Notes under the pieces: model-generated
Databases searched by the model: none
Told to the model about the DNA's origin: nothing
What the model saw: the letters and a program-made list of their open reading frames with translations, nothing else
Position numbers and translations under genes: made by a program
Assembly: GCA_036756425.1 (NCBI GenBank)
Contig: DAIOLC010000008.1
Span: 1 to 58,124 of the forward strand
DNA from: UBA6115 sp012514225
Lineage (GTDB): Bacteria; Bacillota; Clostridia; Christensenellales; Aristaeellaceae
Direction of reading: 5' to 3'
Length of the DNA: 58,124 nt
Shown: positions 33,132 through 41,170 of the stretch, piece by piece
How the letters are laid out: the number at the start of each line of letters is the position of its first letter
Numbering within the stretch: position 1 is the first letter of the stretch

Positions 33132-34120
33132 ATCGGATACGCCCCCTCCACATACATCCCGTCCATGACGTGCGCGGGATCCGGCTCGGGACTGTCCAGC
33201 GCGAACTGGGCCGCCTCCGCCACGTCTGCCGCCGCCTGCTCGTCAATCGCGTCAAGCTCTTCTTCCTTCGCAATCTTGTTCGACAGCAAGTATTCCCTGA
33301 ACCGCTTGATGGGGCATTTCTCCATCCATGCGGCGACCTCCTCGCGCGTGCGGTATACCTCGGGGTCGCCTGTCCAATGGCCCTTCCAGCGGTAGGTTTT
33401 CGCCTCGATCAGCGAGGGGCCTTCCCCCGCCCTGGCGCGCGACAGCGCCTTTTCAAAAGCGTTGAGGATGGAAAAGACGTCGTTGCCGTCCACCACGTAG
33501 CCGGGCATGTCATAGGCCGACGCGCGCACGGCGATGTCCTTGACCGACGTGGACTGGCTGATGGGGACCGAAATCCCGAATCCGTTGTTTTCGCACACGA
33601 AAATCACCGGGAGCTTCCAGACGGACGCCAGGTTCATCGACTCGTGGAAAGTGCCCTGGTTGGAAGCGCCGTCGCTGAAGAAGGGGACGGTCACCCGGTC
33701 GGTGTTGCGCATCTTCTGCGCGAGCGCGCCGCCGACCGCGATGGGCAGCCCGCCCCCAACGATTGCGTTCGCGCCCAGGTTTCCCTTATCCAGGTCACAG
33801 ATGTGCATCGAGCCGCCGCGCCCGTGGCAGAACCCGGTCTGTTTGCCCATCAGCTCCGCGAACGCGGACTTCAAATCCCGGCTCTTGGCGATGCCGTGCC
33901 CGTGCCCCCTGTGGGTCGACGTGATGTAATCGTCGTCGTCCAGCAGCTCGGTGACGGACGCGCTGATGGCTTCCTGCCCGATGCACAGGTGCACGGAGCC
34001 GCGCAGCTTGTTCTCCTGGAAGAAACGGAACGCCGTTTCCTCAAACAGCCGGATTTGCTTCATAACCGTGTAAATGTTCAGAAGCGTTTCCCTGCTGTAC
34101 TTCTTGTCCGGTTTCGTCAA
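33128..34120 (-). CDS. 2-oxoacid (acetoin/pyruvate-type) dehydrogenase E1 alpha, copy 2
   Basis: 330 residues. The start is TTG 34120-34118: it overlaps the TGA of the SucD-like gene as TTGA, and GGGAG stands 7 bases upstream, whereas the longer frame has no such support. The TPP region reads F-F-S-D-G-A-S-N-Q-G, then E-S-M-N-L-A-S-V-W-K-L-P-V-I-F. The Asp is kept, while the preceding Gly is Ser. D-D-Y-I-T-S-T-H-R-G-H-G-H is the usual E1 loop. It pairs with the E1beta downstream. Confidence 0.94.
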   Translation of the reverse strand: MTKPDKKYSRETLLNIYTVMKQIRLFEETAFRFFQENKLRGSVHLCIGQEAISASVTELLDDDDYITSTHRGHGHGIAKSRDLKSAFAELMGKQTGFCHGRGGSMHICDLDKGNLGANAIVGGGLPIAVGGALAQKMRNTDRVTVPFFSDGASNQGTFHESMNLASVWKLPVIFVCENNGFGISVPISQSTSVKDIAVRASAYDMPGYVVDGNDVFSILNAFEKALSRARAGEGPSLIEAKTYRWKGHWTGDPEVYRTREEVAAWMEKCPIKRFREYLLSNKIAKEEELDAIDEQAAADVAEAAQFALDSPEPDPAHVMDGMYVEGAYPI

Positions 34121-35001
34121 TGCTTCTCCCTCCTTATCAGTTCCTGTACCAGTTCCACCACGTGTTCGGTGCTCTGCGCGATGTGGCATCCCGCTTCGCG
34201 CAGCGCCTTTTCCTTGTTCTGGGCGCTTCCCGTGCCGTCGGCGGCGACGATGGCGCCCGCGTGCCCCATGCTGGTGCCCTTCGGGGCGTTCTTGCCGGCA
34301 ATCAGCGCGACGACGGGCTTTGTAACATGCGCCTGGATATACTCCGCCGCGCGCTCCTCCGCGCTGCCCCCGATTTCGCCGATGATGACGATGACTTCCG
34401 TTTGCTCGTCCCGCTGGAAATCCGGGAGCATTTCCACGAAGCTGGTTCCCGGAATCATGTCCCCGCCGATGCCGATGCAGGTGGACTGCCCGATGCCGCG
34501 CTGGGACAGCATGAAGACCGTCTCGTAACAGTTCGTCGCGCTGCGGCTCATCAGCCCGACGGGACCCGGTGTAAAGATGCTGTGCGCCATAAAGCCGACT
34601 TTCGATTTGCCGGGGGAAATGATGCCGAAGGAATTCGGGCCGAACAGCCTGACGCCCTTCTCACGCGCGAGCATGCGGCAAAGCATCATGTCCTGGACGG
34701 GGGTGTGCTCGGCCAGGGTGACGATGAGCGGGATGCCGGCGTCGATGGCTTCCATCGCGCTGGCCTTCAGATGCTGCGCGGGCACGAACAGCACGCTCGC
34801 GTTCGCGCCGGTTGCCTCCACCGCTTCCCTGACGGTGTTGAACACCGGTACGCCCAGCGCGCGCTGCCCGCCCTTCCCGGGCGTGACGCCCGCGACGACG
34901 TTCGTGCCGTAGGCCAGCATCTGCTCGGTATGGAACGTACCCTCACGGCCCGTAATTCCCTGAACAATCAGCCTTGTCTGCGTGCCGACCAGAATGCTCA
35001 T
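34117..35001 (-). CDS. SucD-like ADP-forming acyl-CoA synthetase, alpha subunit
   Basis: 294 residues with a CoA-binding N-terminal fold (Q-G-I-T-G-R-E-G-T-F-H) and the phosphohistidine motif S-M-G-H-A-G-A-I. ATG 35001 overlaps the TGA of the SucC-like gene (ATGA), with AGGAGGG upstream. Succinyl-CoA synthetase interconverts acyl-CoA plus ADP plus Pi with acid plus CoA plus ATP. In this operon, with acyl-CoA-producing enzymes on both sides and no other citric-acid-cycle genes, the likely role is ATP formation from a pathway acyl-CoA, not necessarily succinyl-CoA. Confidence 0.93.
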   Translation of the reverse strand: MSILVGTQTRLIVQGITGREGTFHTEQMLAYGTNVVAGVTPGKGGQRALGVPVFNTVREAVEATGANASVLFVPAQHLKASAMEAIDAGIPLIVTLAEHTPVQDMMLCRMLAREKGVRLFGPNSFGIISPGKSKVGFMAHSIFTPGPVGLMSRSATNCYETVFMLSQRGIGQSTCIGIGGDMIPGTSFVEMLPDFQRDEQTEVIVIIGEIGGSAEERAAEYIQAHVTKPVVALIAGKNAPKGTSMGHAGAIVAADGTGSAQNKEKALREAGCHIAQSTEHVVELVQELIRREKH

Positions 35002-36170
35002 TTTGCATCCCTCCTTCCCGCGGATGCGGAAAGCATCTCGGAAACGATGCGGACCCCTTCCACAATCCCCCCCGCGCTGACTGCCTGCGGCGTCCTCCCG
35101 ATGATTTCCTGGCCCACCTCCTTGTTGGTGCCTTCCATGCGCACGACGACCTTGCTGCCGCCCGAACCCTCTTCCAGGGCCAGCCGGACGCCCTCCGCGA
35201 CCTCGTCGCAGCGCGTGATCCCGCCGAAGATGCAGATGAACAGGGTGTCCACGCCCGGCGTCGAAAGGACGATGCGCACCGCTTCCCGGATGCGGTCCTT
35301 GGTCGCCCCGCCGCCCAGGTCCAGCGCGCAGGCGACGGAAATCTCCTTCTTCGACAGCAAGTCGATCATGCTCATCAGCATGCCGGAGCCGTTGGACATG
35401 ACCGCGACGCGGCCCTCCGCGCCCACGGGGATGTACAAAAAGCGGAACGCGCGCGCCTGTGTGACAAGCGGCGGCTCCGAATGCGCCTCGCGCATCGCCA
35501 GCAGATCCGCGTGCCGCTGCAGGGCGGAATCGTCGACGTCGATTTTGCCGTCGACGGCCGCCAATGTGCCGTCCTTCCCGACCGCCACCGGATTGATTTC
35601 CGCCAGCAGGCAATCCCGCTGTGTAAACAGCCGGTACAGGCCGCAAAGCAGGTTTTTCAGCGCGGGGAGGTGCTCCCCGCCGATGCCGGACTTGGAGACA
35701 AGGTACTGGACCGTGTAATCCGCGACGCCGACCAGGGGATTTACGGGAACCTTCAGGATGGCGCCCGGGTTCTCCCGCGCGGTTTCCTCGATATCCACCC
35801 CGCCGCAAGGCGAGAAGATCACCATCGGCATGCCGGCGTCCCGGTCAAGGAGGATCGACAGATACCATTCCGCGGCCATCTCGACCTTCTCGACCACCAG
35901 CAGCTGGCGGACCTGGATTCCCTTCAGGCTGGAAAAGAGCAGCGCGCCGACGATTTCGGCCAACTCCTCCGGGTTTTGCGCAAAGCGGACGCCGCCTGCC
36001 TTGCCGCGACCGCCGACCTGCACCTGCGCCTTGACGACGACAGGGTAATCGAGGCCTGCCGCCGCGACCGCTTCCGCCGCGCCTTCCCCGGACGAGAGCA
36101 CGACGCCCTTCGGCGTGGCAAGCCCGTATTGGTCAAACAGCTCCTTTGCCTGGTATTCCAGCAGTTTCAC
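34998..36170 (-). CDS. SucC-like ADP-forming acyl-CoA synthetase, beta subunit
   Basis: 390 residues, standard SucC length, with an ATP-grasp domain (V-V-K-A-Q-V-Q-V-G-G-R-G-K-A-G-G) and C-terminal ligase domain (S-N-G-S-G-M-L-M, F-I-C-I-F-G-G-I-T-R-C-D). In usual SucC the ATP-grasp region is followed by G-N-G-A-G-L-A-M; here it is S-N-G-S-G-M-L-M, a variation near the CoA site. The start is GTG 36170, 4 bases after the aldehyde dehydrogenase stop. It works with the SucD-like subunit next to it. Confidence 0.93.
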   Translation of the reverse strand: MKLLEYQAKELFDQYGLATPKGVVLSSGEGAAEAVAAAGLDYPVVVKAQVQVGGRGKAGGVRFAQNPEELAEIVGALLFSSLKGIQVRQLLVVEKVEMAAEWYLSILLDRDAGMPMVIFSPCGGVDIEETARENPGAILKVPVNPLVGVADYTVQYLVSKSGIGGEHLPALKNLLCGLYRLFTQRDCLLAEINPVAVGKDGTLAAVDGKIDVDDSALQRHADLLAMREAHSEPPLVTQARAFRFLYIPVGAEGRVAVMSNGSGMLMSMIDLLSKKEISVACALDLGGGATKDRIREAVRIVLSTPGVDTLFICIFGGITRCDEVAEGVRLALEEGSGGSKVVVRMEGTNKEVGQEIIGRTPQAVSAGGIVEGVRIVSEMLSASAGRRDAK

Positions 36171-36174
36171 CCGC

Positions 36175-37524
36175 TCACCCCCAAATCTCGTCGTCGCTGG
36201 GCTGGTGCCAGCCCGGCTTGACCGTCGCGACGTGCGTTACGTTGAACAGATGCGTATAGAACAGGTTCTCGGAAATCGAGTTGTTCCCCCAGCTTCCGCA
36301 CCCGAGCGTGGTGGTGGGGCTCAAGCCGTTGGTGAACGCGCCGCCGTTCTGCGTCGCGCAGACCTGGTTGACCAGGACGCGGCATACCGGCAGCGTCCTG
36401 CCCGCGTAGTCCAAATGCTGCGCGTTGTTGGAGTGAATCGAGACGCTGTGCCCCATCCCTTCGACGGACAGGTTGTCGATGGCGATTTTGACGGCTTCTT
36501 CCCATGTGTCATACGCGTAGGCGCTCATGACGGGGAACATCTTCTCCTTGCTCCAGACGCAGCCCGCCCCGGCATGGTCGGGTTTCACGATGATAAGCCG
36601 GGTGCCATCCGGAACGCTGACGCCCGCCAGTTCCGCCACCTTCAGCGCGCCCTGGCCGATGGCGTCGCGGTGGATGACACCGCCCGGGAACAGCTTCTCG
36701 CCCATCGAGCGGACGAGCGCCGGGTCGTCGACGTAGTACGCGCCGTTCTCCTTGAACGCGGCGATGACCTCGTCAAACGTATCCTTCGGCGCGATGATGG
36801 TCTGTTCGCCGGAACAGATGATTCCATTGTCGAAAACCCGCCCGTCGACCGCCTTCTTGGCCGCGTCGCGGACGTCGATGCCCCGGTCGAAGATGCACTG
36901 CACGTTGCCCGCCCCGACGCCAAAACTGGGCTTTCCGCTGGAATAGGCGGACTTCACCATCGCCATGCCGCCGGTCGCGATGACCACGTCGCAGGCGGAC
37001 ATCAGCTCGTTGGTCAGCGGGATGCTGGGCTCGGGAATCGTCTGGTACGCGTCTTCCGGCGCGCCGTGCTCCTTCAGGATCGCCCGGAACGCCTCGTTGA
37101 GGCGCATGGCGCACTTCTTCGCGCGGGGGTGCGGCGAAACGATGATCGCGTTTCCGCCCTTGAACGCGAACATCGCGTTGCACATGGGCGTGACAATCGG
37201 GTTGGTGCAGGGGGTGACGGCGGCCACGACGCCCATCGGCTTCGCCACTTCGGTGATGCCCTGCTCCGGGATGACCCGCAGCACGCCGACGGATTTCTTT
37301 CCCTTCAGCGCGTGCCAGATAATCCTGGCTTTGCCCTTGTTTTTCAGGACCTTGTGCTCGTAGGTTCCCATCCTCGTTTCTTCAGCCGCCATTTTCGCCA
37401 GCGGTTCCGCCTGGTCATAGACATACTTGGCGATGCTTCGGACGATGCCGTCGATGCGCTCCTGGTCATACCCGGCGAGCACCTGCTGCGCCGCGCGCGC
37501 TTTTGATACATACTCTGCAATCAT
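36175..37524 (-). CDS. CoA-acylating aldehyde dehydrogenase
   Basis: 449 residues, the EutE/PduP/SauS branch of the aldehyde dehydrogenase family. The catalytic Cys237 is in F-D-N-G-I-I-C-S-G-E-Q-T. T-P-C-T-N-P-I-V-T-P and G-V-G-A-G-N-V-Q are typical of CoA-dependent members. It oxidises an aldehyde to acyl-CoA with NAD. ATG 37524 with AGGAGA upstream is preferred over a frame starting at 37575. It is the first gene of the operon and precedes SucCD-like genes, a pairing also seen for sulfoacetaldehyde-type and other aldehyde pathways. Candidate substrates are acetaldehyde, lactaldehyde or succinate semialdehyde. Confidence 0.93.
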   Translation of the reverse strand: MIAEYVSKARAAQQVLAGYDQERIDGIVRSIAKYVYDQAEPLAKMAAEETRMGTYEHKVLKNKGKARIIWHALKGKKSVGVLRVIPEQGITEVAKPMGVVAAVTPCTNPIVTPMCNAMFAFKGGNAIIVSPHPRAKKCAMRLNEAFRAILKEHGAPEDAYQTIPEPSIPLTNELMSACDVVIATGGMAMVKSAYSSGKPSFGVGAGNVQCIFDRGIDVRDAAKKAVDGRVFDNGIICSGEQTIIAPKDTFDEVIAAFKENGAYYVDDPALVRSMGEKLFPGGVIHRDAIGQGALKVAELAGVSVPDGTRLIIVKPDHAGAGCVWSKEKMFPVMSAYAYDTWEEAVKIAIDNLSVEGMGHSVSIHSNNAQHLDYAGRTLPVCRVLVNQVCATQNGGAFTNGLSPTTTLGCGSWGNNSISENLFYTHLFNVTHVATVKPGWHQPSDDEIWG

Positions 37525-37562
37525 CACGATTCTCCTCTCTGGTCTATGGCTTTGAACGCTAT

Positions 37563-37594
37563 TTGACATCCTCATTCTATCGCATTAGGATATG
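37563..37594 (+). promoter_or_regulatory. Promoter of the GntR gene with overlapping dyad
   Basis: TTGACA (37563-37568) and TAGGAT (37586-37591) are 17 bases apart, placing the start of transcription near 37598, which rules out translation from the codon at 37597. An imperfect inverted repeat (ACATCCTCATT against CATTAGGATAT, roughly 37566-37592) overlaps the promoter and could be the regulator's own site. Confidence 0.6.
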
Positions 37595-37689
37595 AATTGA
37601 GAGATTATCGGCGGTATTATTATCAAACCTGCGGCGCTTGCCCAAGCCGTTTCTACAAAGGCGGACCCGCGCGCCAAAAGGGGGACACA

Positions 37690-38388
37690 TTGTTCAGGGT
37701 GCTTCCGCACAAGCAAATCTACGAGGAAATCATCGAGGAAATCGGCAGCCGGATCCGTTCGGGCGAGTTGCCCGTGGGGGCGAAGCTGCCGCCAGAGCGC
37801 GTGCTGGCGGAACAACTGGGCGTCGGCCGGACATCGCTGCGGGAAGCGCTGCGCGCGATGAAACGGATGGGGTGCATCCGCTCGGTGGTGGGAGACGGCA
37901 ACTACGTCGACCGCGTGCTGCCCGGCCACGTCGCCCTGCCGCTGTCCATGATGCTCAGCCAGGGAAACGCGCTTGCCGCGGACGTCATCCAGGTGCGGCA
38001 GTACCTGGAGGTCCATATGGCGTCGATGGCGGCGGCCAGCGCGACGGAAGACCAACTCCGGAGCATCCGCGAAGCCATCGAAGAGATGGAAAGCCAGATC
38101 CGGGAGGGCGGCAACGGCGTCGAGGGGGACAACCGCTTTCACCTCGAAATCGCGAAGGCTTCCCAGAACAAGGCGTTCAGCATTATCGTGGAACTGCTCG
38201 CGGAACTGCTGGCGGAATCGCGCAAGGCGACCTTGAGCATCCCGGGGCAGCCGGTCAAGAGCGTCGAGGACCACCTGAGAATCTACGCGGCCATCCAGTC
38301 CGGCGACGCGGCGGCCGCGGAAGCCGCGATGGCCGACCACCTGATGAAAGCGCACCAGATCCTCGTGGATTCGGATACCGGAAACTGA
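37690..38388 (+). CDS. GntR-family regulator (FadR/FCD type)
   Basis: 232 residues from TTG 37690, chosen for AAAGGGGG 5 bases before it and a promoter about 100 bases upstream. A winged helix at the N-terminus (I-Y-E-E-I-I-E-E-I, L-P-P-E-R-V-L-A-E-Q-L-G-V-G-R-T-S-L-R-E-A-L) is followed by an all-helical FCD domain with D-N-R-F-H, E-D-H and A-D-H metal/ligand residues. Such regulators sense small organic acids or sugar acids. It is the only plus-strand gene in the island and diverges from the acyl-CoA operon, which it probably controls. Confidence 0.93.
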   Translation: MFRVLPHKQIYEEIIEEIGSRIRSGELPVGAKLPPERVLAEQLGVGRTSLREALRAMKRMGCIRSVVGDGNYVDRVLPGHVALPLSMMLSQGNALAADVIQVRQYLEVHMASMAAASATEDQLRSIREAIEEMESQIREGGNGVEGDNRFHLEIAKASQNKAFSIIVELLAELLAESRKATLSIPGQPVKSVEDHLRIYAAIQSGDAAAAEAAMADHLMKAHQILVDSDTGN

Positions 38389-38481
38389 ATCCAGGGCGGA
38401 TTCATCCCCGACGGCGTGGGGGCGGCCGTTCGATTTGCATCGCAAGGCCTTGGCCGGGGAGGGAAGCCTTCGCGTTCCCCG

Positions 38482-39138
38482 TTATTCCCCGTCCAGGATT
38501 GCGATGGCCCGCACGGGCGAACCGTCCCGCCCCTGCAGTTTCAGGGGCATGGAAAAGAAGTGGAACGGCTTGTCCACCGGCAGCGCTTCGAGATTGGTCA
38601 AGCCCTCCACGATGATAATGCCTTTGCCCAGCAAACGGATATGAACGTACTTCCAGTCAATCGGGTTGGGGGTCGGCAGGTCCATGCCCACCAGCCCGAT
38701 GCCCTTTTGTACGAACCAGTCCGCAAGCTCTTTTGACATATACGGAAAGCCGCTGAAATAGGACACGTCGGGAAACCGCTTGTCCCATCCTGTGTGCAGC
38801 AGCACCGCGTACCCCTTGTCCACATAAGGCTCCACGGCGGACAGGTCGGCGGGCGTGATTTCCTCCCCCGCCTTTTTGTGCGTCAGGTCGACCCGGACGG
38901 CCGGCACGACGCAGCGCTCGAGCGGAATGGCGTCCACCGTTTCCCCGTCGTTATAGAAATGCCTCGCGGCGTCCATGTGCGTCCCCTGGTGAGTGGACGT
39001 CGTGAGCCGGGACAGGTTATACCCGAGCGTTTCCAGCGTGCAATGCCAGCTCAGGGACATTTTGGGGTCCATCGCCATCGTCGGCGCACCGTCGAACATC
39101 GGCGCGGTCAGGTCGATGATTTTTCCAAGCGGTTTCAT
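38482..39138 (-). CDS. Cyclase-family (KynB-like) metal hydrolase
   Basis: 218 residues with the family motif H-Q-G-T-H-M-D-A (HxGTHxD) that binds a metal, the N-terminal D-L-T-A-P-M-F-D, and H-T-G-W-D. Members hydrolyse N-formylkynurenine or cyclic amides and esters. Next to an SDR and a sugar importer, a lactonase-like role on a sugar lactone is a reasonable guess, not shown. AGGAGA precedes the ATG, and the gene starts 9 bases after the SDR. Confidence 0.88.
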   Translation of the reverse strand: MKPLGKIIDLTAPMFDGAPTMAMDPKMSLSWHCTLETLGYNLSRLTTSTHQGTHMDAARHFYNDGETVDAIPLERCVVPAVRVDLTHKKAGEEITPADLSAVEPYVDKGYAVLLHTGWDKRFPDVSYFSGFPYMSKELADWFVQKGIGLVGMDLPTPNPIDWKYVHIRLLGKGIIIVEGLTNLEALPVDKPFHFFSMPLKLQGRDGSPVRAIAILDGE

Positions 39139-39147
39139 AACAATCTC

Positions 39148-39948
39148 CTATTCGCTTCCGGCGTAGTTCGCGTCTTTGCCAAGGCCTTCCGGACCCATGG
39201 CCAGATAGCCCGAATCCGCGAAGAGGTCGTGGCCGGTGACCGCGCAGGCGTCGTCGCTGAGCAAAAAGGCAACAGAAGCCGCAATCTGGCTCGGCTCCTG
39301 CAGTTTCTGCAGCAGGTGGTAATCATCCCAGGCTTTGGGGACGCTCTCGCGCTTCCCGTCCTTGGTGGCCTTGGCCACTTCATCCGTCCAGACCCAGGCG
39401 GGGCTGCACGCGTTGACGCGGATATCCGGCGCCAGGTCCATGGCCGCGCAGCGGATCAACTGCTTGACGGCGCCTTTTGCGGCGTTGTATGTCCAGCGGA
39501 CAGGCTGCGCGATATGCCCGCTGATGCTTGAGATGCATACGACGGCGCCTTCCTTCCTGGTGCGGTTCTTGGCGAATTCGGCAATCATCAGCGCGTAGGC
39601 AGCCGGCCCCGCCATGAAGGTGTGCATCCAGTCGTCACGTGTGGCGTCCGCCCCCTTGGCGGTGAAAGGAAACGCGTTGTTCACCAGGAAATCCACTTCC
39701 CCGAACAACGCCCTTGCCTTCCGAAACAGCAAGCCGGGCGTGTCCGGGTTCTCCATGTCCGCCACGATGAACGCGACCTTGCCCGGATGCCGTTTCTCCA
39801 GTTCGGAAAGCGTTTGAAGGCCGACTTTTTCATTCCGTCCGCAAAACAATACTTCTACGCCCTCGTCCAGCAGACGCTCCACGATGGCTTTACCGATGCC
39901 GCGCGAACCGCCGGTGACAATCGCGCTTTTCCCTTTCAGACCGTTCAT
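39148..39948 (-). CDS. SDR-family oxidoreductase
   Basis: 266 residues. T-G-G-S-R-G-I-G binds the cofactor, N-N-A-F replaces the usual N-N-A-G, and the active site has Ser of I-S-S-I-S-G and Y-N-A-A-K. ATG 39948 is chosen for AAAGGA at ideal spacing. It follows the second importer's binding-protein gene and may oxidise the imported sugar at C1, with the cyclase-family gene downstream as possible lactonase. Confidence 0.9.
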   Translation of the reverse strand: MNGLKGKSAIVTGGSRGIGKAIVERLLDEGVEVLFCGRNEKVGLQTLSELEKRHPGKVAFIVADMENPDTPGLLFRKARALFGEVDFLVNNAFPFTAKGADATRDDWMHTFMAGPAAYALMIAEFAKNRTRKEGAVVCISSISGHIAQPVRWTYNAAKGAVKQLIRCAAMDLAPDIRVNACSPAWVWTDEVAKATKDGKRESVPKAWDDYHLLQKLQEPSQIAASVAFLLSDDACAVTGHDLFADSGYLAMGPEGLGKDANYAGSE

Positions 39949-39987
39949 CTGGATTCCTTTCATCAACCTTGTTGCCGTCAAACGGGC

Positions 39988-40020
39988 GGCGGCGCCCGGC
40001 GTATGCTGCCGGACGCCGCC
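39988..40020 (-). other. Strong hairpin after the second binding-protein gene
   Basis: A 13-bp GC-rich stem with a 7-base loop lies 31 bases after the binding-protein stop. There is no U-run, so it is more likely a 3' stabiliser of the binding-protein message than a terminator. It mirrors the hairpin after the first binding-protein gene. Confidence 0.55.
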
Positions 40021-40051
40021 AGGGTCAGTCTATTGCTGTCTGTCAGTCAGA

Positions 40052-41083
40052 TCAGAACAGCGCCGCATACTCCTCGATGTTGGTGATGTCATAGAGCATC
40101 GGGTCAACCAGCGACAGGATCTGGCCGTTCTCCAGGATGGTGTACTCGCCCAGCTTCCCAGCGGAGAAGGTCGCGCCGGGTTCGGTCTTGAAGCCGCCCT
40201 TCACCGCCGTGGCGAGGTAGACAGCGAGGTAGCCCTCGTATGGCGGGTTCCACAGTTGGAAGCCCAGGCAGGTCCCGTCCATAACGAATTCCTTCATCTC
40301 GGAAGGGAGGCCAAGGCCGGTCACGCGGATTTTTTCCGCCAGGCCCCGGGTCTGGACCACCTTGCAGGCCGCCGCGATGCCGACCGTGGTCGGGGCGATG
40401 ACGCCCTTCAGGTTCGGGTACTTCGTGATGAGCGCTTCCATCTCGATGGTGGATTTCTCCGGCTGGTCGTCCCCGTAGACGACTTCGACGAGCGTCATCT
40501 TCGAGTAGGCTTCGTCGTTCGCCAGCACTTCCTTCATCAGCTCAATCCAGGTGTTCTGGTCGGGCGCGTCGGTGGTGGCGGACAGGATGGCGAACTCGCC
40601 CTCATAGCCGATCTGCTCCGCCATCAGCTTGATCTGCGCCTTGCCGATGGTGCTGAAGTCCACGGGCATGATGGCCGCGTCGCGGTGGCTCTCGCTGCCG
40701 GGGATGTCCTGGTTGATGAGGTAGATCGGCACGCCCGCGTCGCGCGCGTCGTCAAAGGTGCCGTTGAGCGCATCGTTGGAGTTCGCCGCGATAAAGATCG
40801 CGTCCGCGTCGTTCTGCACGGCCGCTTCGACGTACTCGATCTGGCTGGTGGCCTCCGCGGTGGCCGGGCCGGTGAAGATGTACTCGTACTTGTCTTCGCC
40901 AAGCTCCGCGATGGCGTCCTTGAACCCGGAGCTCAAGGCTTCGAAGTACGGGTTGCCGAGGTTCTTCGGGATGAAGTAGATCTTGATCTTGCCCTCCTCG
41001 GCGGACACGGTCGCGACCAGCCCGCAGCAGGTTACGAGCATCAGCGCAGCCAGCGCAATCGCCAGGATACGGTTCCTCTTCAT
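40052..41083 (-). CDS. Exported sugar-binding protein (RhaS/LsrB-like)
   Basis: 343 residues with a signal peptide ending V-S-A/E-E-G. Two Cys lie inside the hydrophobic core but do not form a lipobox. The mature protein starts I-Y-F-I-P-K-N-L-G-N-P-Y-F-E and has W-N-P-P-Y-E-G-Y-L near the C-terminus, as in rhamnose- and autoinducer-2-type binding proteins. It is the fourth gene of the second importer operon. L-rhamnose or another deoxyhexose is a candidate ligand; AI-2 is less likely because no lsrK, lsrF or lsrG is near. Confidence 0.88.
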   Translation of the reverse strand: MKRNRILAIALAALMLVTCCGLVATVSAEEGKIKIYFIPKNLGNPYFEALSSGFKDAIAELGEDKYEYIFTGPATAEATSQIEYVEAAVQNDADAIFIAANSNDALNGTFDDARDAGVPIYLINQDIPGSESHRDAAIMPVDFSTIGKAQIKLMAEQIGYEGEFAILSATTDAPDQNTWIELMKEVLANDEAYSKMTLVEVVYGDDQPEKSTIEMEALITKYPNLKGVIAPTTVGIAAACKVVQTRGLAEKIRVTGLGLPSEMKEFVMDGTCLGFQLWNPPYEGYLAVYLATAVKGGFKTEPGATFSAGKLGEYTILENGQILSLVDPMLYDITNIEEYAALF

Positions 41084-41170
41084 GCTTTTCCTCCCTTTCA
41101 GGTTTGTTTATTACTCACCGGACCAGCCGGTTTGAGCCGATTGGATGCCGTTTCTCCCCCGTGCCCGGGC

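Noticed and set aside
31173..33395. 740-codon plus-strand frame opposite E2 and E1
   Set aside because: Antisense to recognised 2-oxoacid dehydrogenase genes, with no family features of its own.
37597..37689. Longer GntR N-terminus from a codon at 37597
   Set aside because: The promoter places the transcript start at about that base, and the TTG at 37690 has a strong ribosome binding site and begins the normal helix-turn-helix region.
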